Assembly (NCBI GenBank): GCA_024304875.1
Contig: JAMWZF010000008.1
Location: forward strand, 16,651 to 24,919
Origin: Paracoccaceae bacterium
GTDB lineage: Bacteria; Pseudomonadota; Alphaproteobacteria; Rhodobacterales; Rhodobacteraceae
DNA: 8,269 nt
Direction of reading: 5' to 3'
In this document: piece after piece, positions 6,215-8,269 of the stretch
Layout: each line of letters begins with the position of its first letter
Numbering within the stretch: the stretch's first letter is position 1
Made by a program: the position numbers and the translations under genes
The notes under the pieces: model-generated
The model's database searches: none
The model's input: only the letters and a program-made list of their open reading frames with translations
Told to the model about the DNA's origin: nothing

Positions 6215-7086
6215 ACCGGCAGCACGTCCACCGCCTGCTTCGACGTCTGCCCGCCGGACGTGCGCAGCACGCCCTTGACCGGCGAGACGTCCGAATAATC
6301 CCGCCCGTAGGCCACGGTGATGTGGTCGGTGCCGACGCGGCAATCGTTGGTGGGGTCGTACTCGACCCAGCCCAGTTCCTTGCCGCACCAAGCCGTGACC
6401 CAGGCATGCATCGCGTCCGCGCCCTCCAGCCGGGCCTGCCCCGGCGGCGGGATGGTCCGCAGAAAGCCCGAGACGTAGCCCGCCGGGATGCCGAGGGACC
6501 GCAGGGCGGCGATCATCACATGGGAGAAATCCTGACAGACGCCGTGCCGGTTTGCGAAAGCCTCGGCAATCGGGGTGTTCACGTCCGTCGCCCTGGGGTC
6601 GAAGCGCATCCCGGTGTGCAGGGCGCGGCCCACGGCCTCGACCACCTGCAAGACGGTCATGCCCGCGCCGACCAGCCGGGCCGAGAAGTCCGAAATGTCG
6701 CGCACCACCGGCACCCGCGCGGAGGGGCCGAGGTAGTGGTGGGGCGAGGTGGCGTCCAGGGTCCGCACCGCCGCGATCTCGGCCCTGAGGCCCGCGAGGT
6801 CCGGCGCGAAATCCAGCGCAACGGGTGGCACGAACCGCTCGGCCGAGGCCTGAAGCCCGTATTCGATCCGCTCCACCGGATCGCGGAAGACCAGCGTCGT
6901 GGTGGTGTTGCCGAAGAAATCCGTGCCGTCCCGCCGCTCGAAGGGCAGCGGATCGACGGTCAGGAGCCGGGCCGAGATCACCTGCCGGCCGGGCTTGTCC
7001 GAGGGCAGCAGGTGCACCAGCGTCCGCGCCCGCTCGGTCGGGGCGCCGTATTCGTAGGTGATGGTCAGGCGGATGTCGTAGCGCAT
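6211..7086 (-). CDS. Transglutaminase-like cysteine peptidase-fold protein (COG1305 type)
   Basis: This 291-residue protein starts with the typical N-terminal beta domain (MRYDIRLTITYEY, 1-13), then has FFGN (57-60) and a transglutaminase-like core. The catalytic triad is readable: Cys184 in RHGVCQDFSH (180-189), His227 in DAMHAWV (224-230) and Asp244 in WVEYDPTND (240-248). GIPAGYVSGFL (199-209) between them is also characteristic. No signal peptide or membrane segment is seen, so it should be cytoplasmic. Family members cleave or transfer acyl groups at amide bonds. It starts 4 nt after the fused ATP-grasp/alpha-E gene, a widely conserved pairing that points to a joint role in making or trimming a peptide or peptide-like product. 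This is a comparative-genomics prediction, not demonstrated. The ATG has only a weak AGGG upstream, so translation is probably coupled to the preceding gene. Confidence 0.93.
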   Translation of the reverse strand: MRYDIRLTITYEYGAPTERARTLVHLLPSDKPGRQVISARLLTVDPLPFERRDGTDFFGNTTTTLVFRDPVERIEYGLQASAERFVPPVALDFAPDLAGLRAEIAAVRTLDATSPHHYLGPSARVPVVRDISDFSARLVGAGMTVLQVVEAVGRALHTGMRFDPRATDVNTPIAEAFANRHGVCQDFSHVMIAALRSLGIPAGYVSGFLRTIPPPGQARLEGADAMHAWVTAWCGKELGWVEYDPTNDCRVGTDHITVAYGRDYSDVSPVKGVLRTSGGQTSKQAVDVLPV

Positions 7087-7090
7087 GGCC

Positions 7091-8269
7091 CTACACCAGA
7101 TAGGCCGAGGAGAGCGCCCCGGAAATCGCCGTGAGCGTCCGGCGGATCGCCGCGAGCCGTTCGGCGTCGATCTCGGCGGGATGGGCCACGGTCAGGTCCG
7201 CCTCGAGCGGCATGAGCAGGCGCAGCACCTCGCTCACCCGGCCCTCGACCCGCGCGAAGGGCAGGTCCTCGGCGATCCGGCGCATGGAGGTCACCTGGTA
7301 GAGGATCGCGCGGGGCGAATAGGCGTCGAGCGCCAGCAGGTCCGTCACCGTCTCGCGCGTGGGGTCGATGCGGTAGCGGCGCTGGTGGGTGATGGTGCTG
7401 TCGGCGTACTCCAGCGCCACGTCCGGCAGGCCGGGGGCGTAGTCGCCGGCGGCGAAGGCCTTCAGTACCGCCGCAGCCCCGTCCGCCCGCTCGATCGCGC
7501 GGCCGAGGGTCAGGAACCGCCAGCCCGAGGTGCGGTGCATGTTCTCGTGCACGAGGCCGTTGAAGCCGGTGATCTTGTGCAGCAGGACGCTGAGGTTGCG
7601 GGCCGTCTCGTCCCCCTGCGCCATCGTGCCCGACAGCGCCTGGAGGCTGGAGGTCAGGTCCGACAGCGCCGCCCAGCCGTCGTTGGAGAACCGGTCGCGC
7701 ACCTTGGCGGCGCAGGTCCGGGCCGGCGCGAGGGAGGGGCCGAGCACGTCGCCCAGCGGCGCTGTCACGTCGAGGAAGAGGGCCTTGAGCAGCTCCGCGA
7801 TCCGTTGCAGGCGCGCATCGTCCGCGCGGCCGGCCTCGGCCAGGCGCAGGTGGTAGGCGCGCAAGAGGCGGATCGCGCCTTCGGTCCGCTCGATGTAGCG
7901 GCCAAGCCAGAAGAGGTTGTCGGCGGCGCGGCTGGGCAGGGTGCCGGTGTCCTCGCGGCGGAAAGATCCCGGCTCGAACATCGTCTCTTCCGGCACCGGC
8001 CCGTCCCGCATGACCCAGACGTCGGCGACCGAGCCGCCCTGCTGCATCGACAGGGCGGTGGCGTCGCCGGACTGGCCGATGCGGGCATAGCCGCCGGGCA
8101 GGAAGGTCCAGCCGCCGGGGGTGCGGGCGGCAAAGACGCGGATCGTCATCGGCCGGGGGGCAAGGCCGCCGTTCACCCAGGCGGGCGTGGTCGACAGCGT
8201 CACCGCCTCCTGGCCCACGAGGGTCGCCCCCTCGGCGTCGATCCAGTCCCCGATGGGCTGCTCGTTCGG
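7091..8269 (-). CDS. Circularly permuted ATP-grasp / alpha-E fusion protein, C-terminal part (5' end outside window)
   Basis: The frame is open to the right edge, giving 392 visible residues; the GTG at 8218-8216 is internal, because the sequence before it (ending DAEGATLV) continues the same domain. Residues 1 to about 105 match the C-terminal end of circularly permuted type 2 ATP-grasp proteins: VTLSTTPAW, APRPMTIRVFAA, LPGGYARIG, SMQQGGSVADVWV. At 111-128 SRAADNLFWLGRYIER marks the start of the helical alpha-E domain, which runs to the end. In many bacteria the two domains are separate adjacent genes (COG2308 and COG2307); here they are fused, as in a number of alphaproteobacteria. ATP-grasp enzymes form amide or ester bonds through acyl-phosphates. 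The alpha-E domain has no established activity. The transglutaminase-like gene follows 4 nt downstream in the same operon. Its promoter lies outside the window. Confidence 0.92.
   Translation of the reverse strand, partial: PNEQPIGDWIDAEGATLVGQEAVTLSTTPAWVNGGLAPRPMTIRVFAARTPGGWTFLPGGYARIGQSGDATALSMQQGGSVADVWVMRDGPVPEETMFEPGSFRREDTGTLPSRAADNLFWLGRYIERTEGAIRLLRAYHLRLAEAGRADDARLQRIAELLKALFLDVTAPLGDVLGPSLAPARTCAAKVRDRFSNDGWAALSDLTSSLQALSGTMAQGDETARNLSVLLHKITGFNGLVHENMHRTSGWRFLTLGRAIERADGAAAVLKAFAAGDYAPGLPDVALEYADSTITHQRRYRIDPTRETVTDLLALDAYSPRAILYQVTSMRRIAEDLPFARVEGRVSEVLRLLMPLEADLTVAHPAEIDAERLAAIRRTLTAISGALSSAYLV

Noticed and set aside
4997..6391. 464-codon open frame on the - strand
   Set aside because: Antisense to the P450 and running across the convergent junction; no motif, composition typical of a shadow.
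6322..7134. 270-codon open frame on the + strand
   Set aside because: Antisense to the transglutaminase-like gene, which has a full catalytic triad; the + frame has no domain.
8216..8218. GTG as start of a stand-alone alpha-E gene
   Set aside because: The frame continues upstream with sequence that belongs to the ATP-grasp domain, so the codon is internal.
1..8269. CRISPR arrays, tRNA/rRNA genes, insertion sequences, attachment sites
   Set aside because: No direct-repeat series, no transposase, no tRNA-like cloverleaf or terminal repeats were seen on reading through; coding density leaves almost no room for them.

Overview
The window is very GC-rich by eye. Its coding regions have strong G/C bias at third positions, which opens long false ORFs on the opposite strand. 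The gene content (a TRAP transporter, an SsuD-like flavin monooxygenase, a Gfo/Idh/MocA oxidoreductase, a soluble class I-type P450, and a fused circularly permuted ATP-grasp/alpha-E gene next to a transglutaminase-like gene) suggests an alphaproteobacterium, most likely Rhodobacterales. This is inferred from gene content; there is no rRNA or other taxonomic marker.

Left and centre (1-6214, + strand): six genes run in one direction. They are the C-terminal part of a Gfo/Idh/MocA NAD(P)-dependent oxidoreductase (1-867), an SsuD-family LLM flavin monooxygenase (880-2034), a three-part TRAP transporter (binding protein 2173-3192, small permease 3249-3764, large permease 3768-5045), and a cytochrome P450 (5018-6214). 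Spacing is tight, and the P450 start overlaps the large-permease end by 28 nt. The only sizeable gap (2035-2172) is locally AT-richer and carries a possible promoter and operator. A 12-bp hairpin separates the binding-protein gene from the permease genes. The set reads as a catabolic unit: high-affinity uptake of a small organic molecule, then attack by two oxygenases and a dehydrogenase/reductase. The substrate is not evident. No flavin reductase, ferredoxin, ferredoxin reductase or regulator lies in the window.

Right (6211-8269, - strand): a transglutaminase-like cysteine peptidase-fold gene (6211-7086) lies 4 nt downstream of the C-terminal part of a fused circularly permuted ATP-grasp/alpha-E gene (7091-8269, running off the right edge). 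This is a widespread conserved pair with no settled biochemical function, predicted by comparative genomics to make or process a peptide. It converges on the P450 gene so closely that the two stop codons share the palindrome CTAG.

The most notable points are in the proteins. The P450 lacks the I-helix acid/threonine pair used for oxygen activation (Val243-Val244 instead). The TRAP binding protein has Ala172 where nearly all family members have the carboxylate-binding Arg. The SsuD-like enzyme keeps most SsuD active-site residues but not the Cys54 equivalent. Together they suggest an uptake-and-oxidation pathway for an unusual, perhaps non-carboxylate, substrate.
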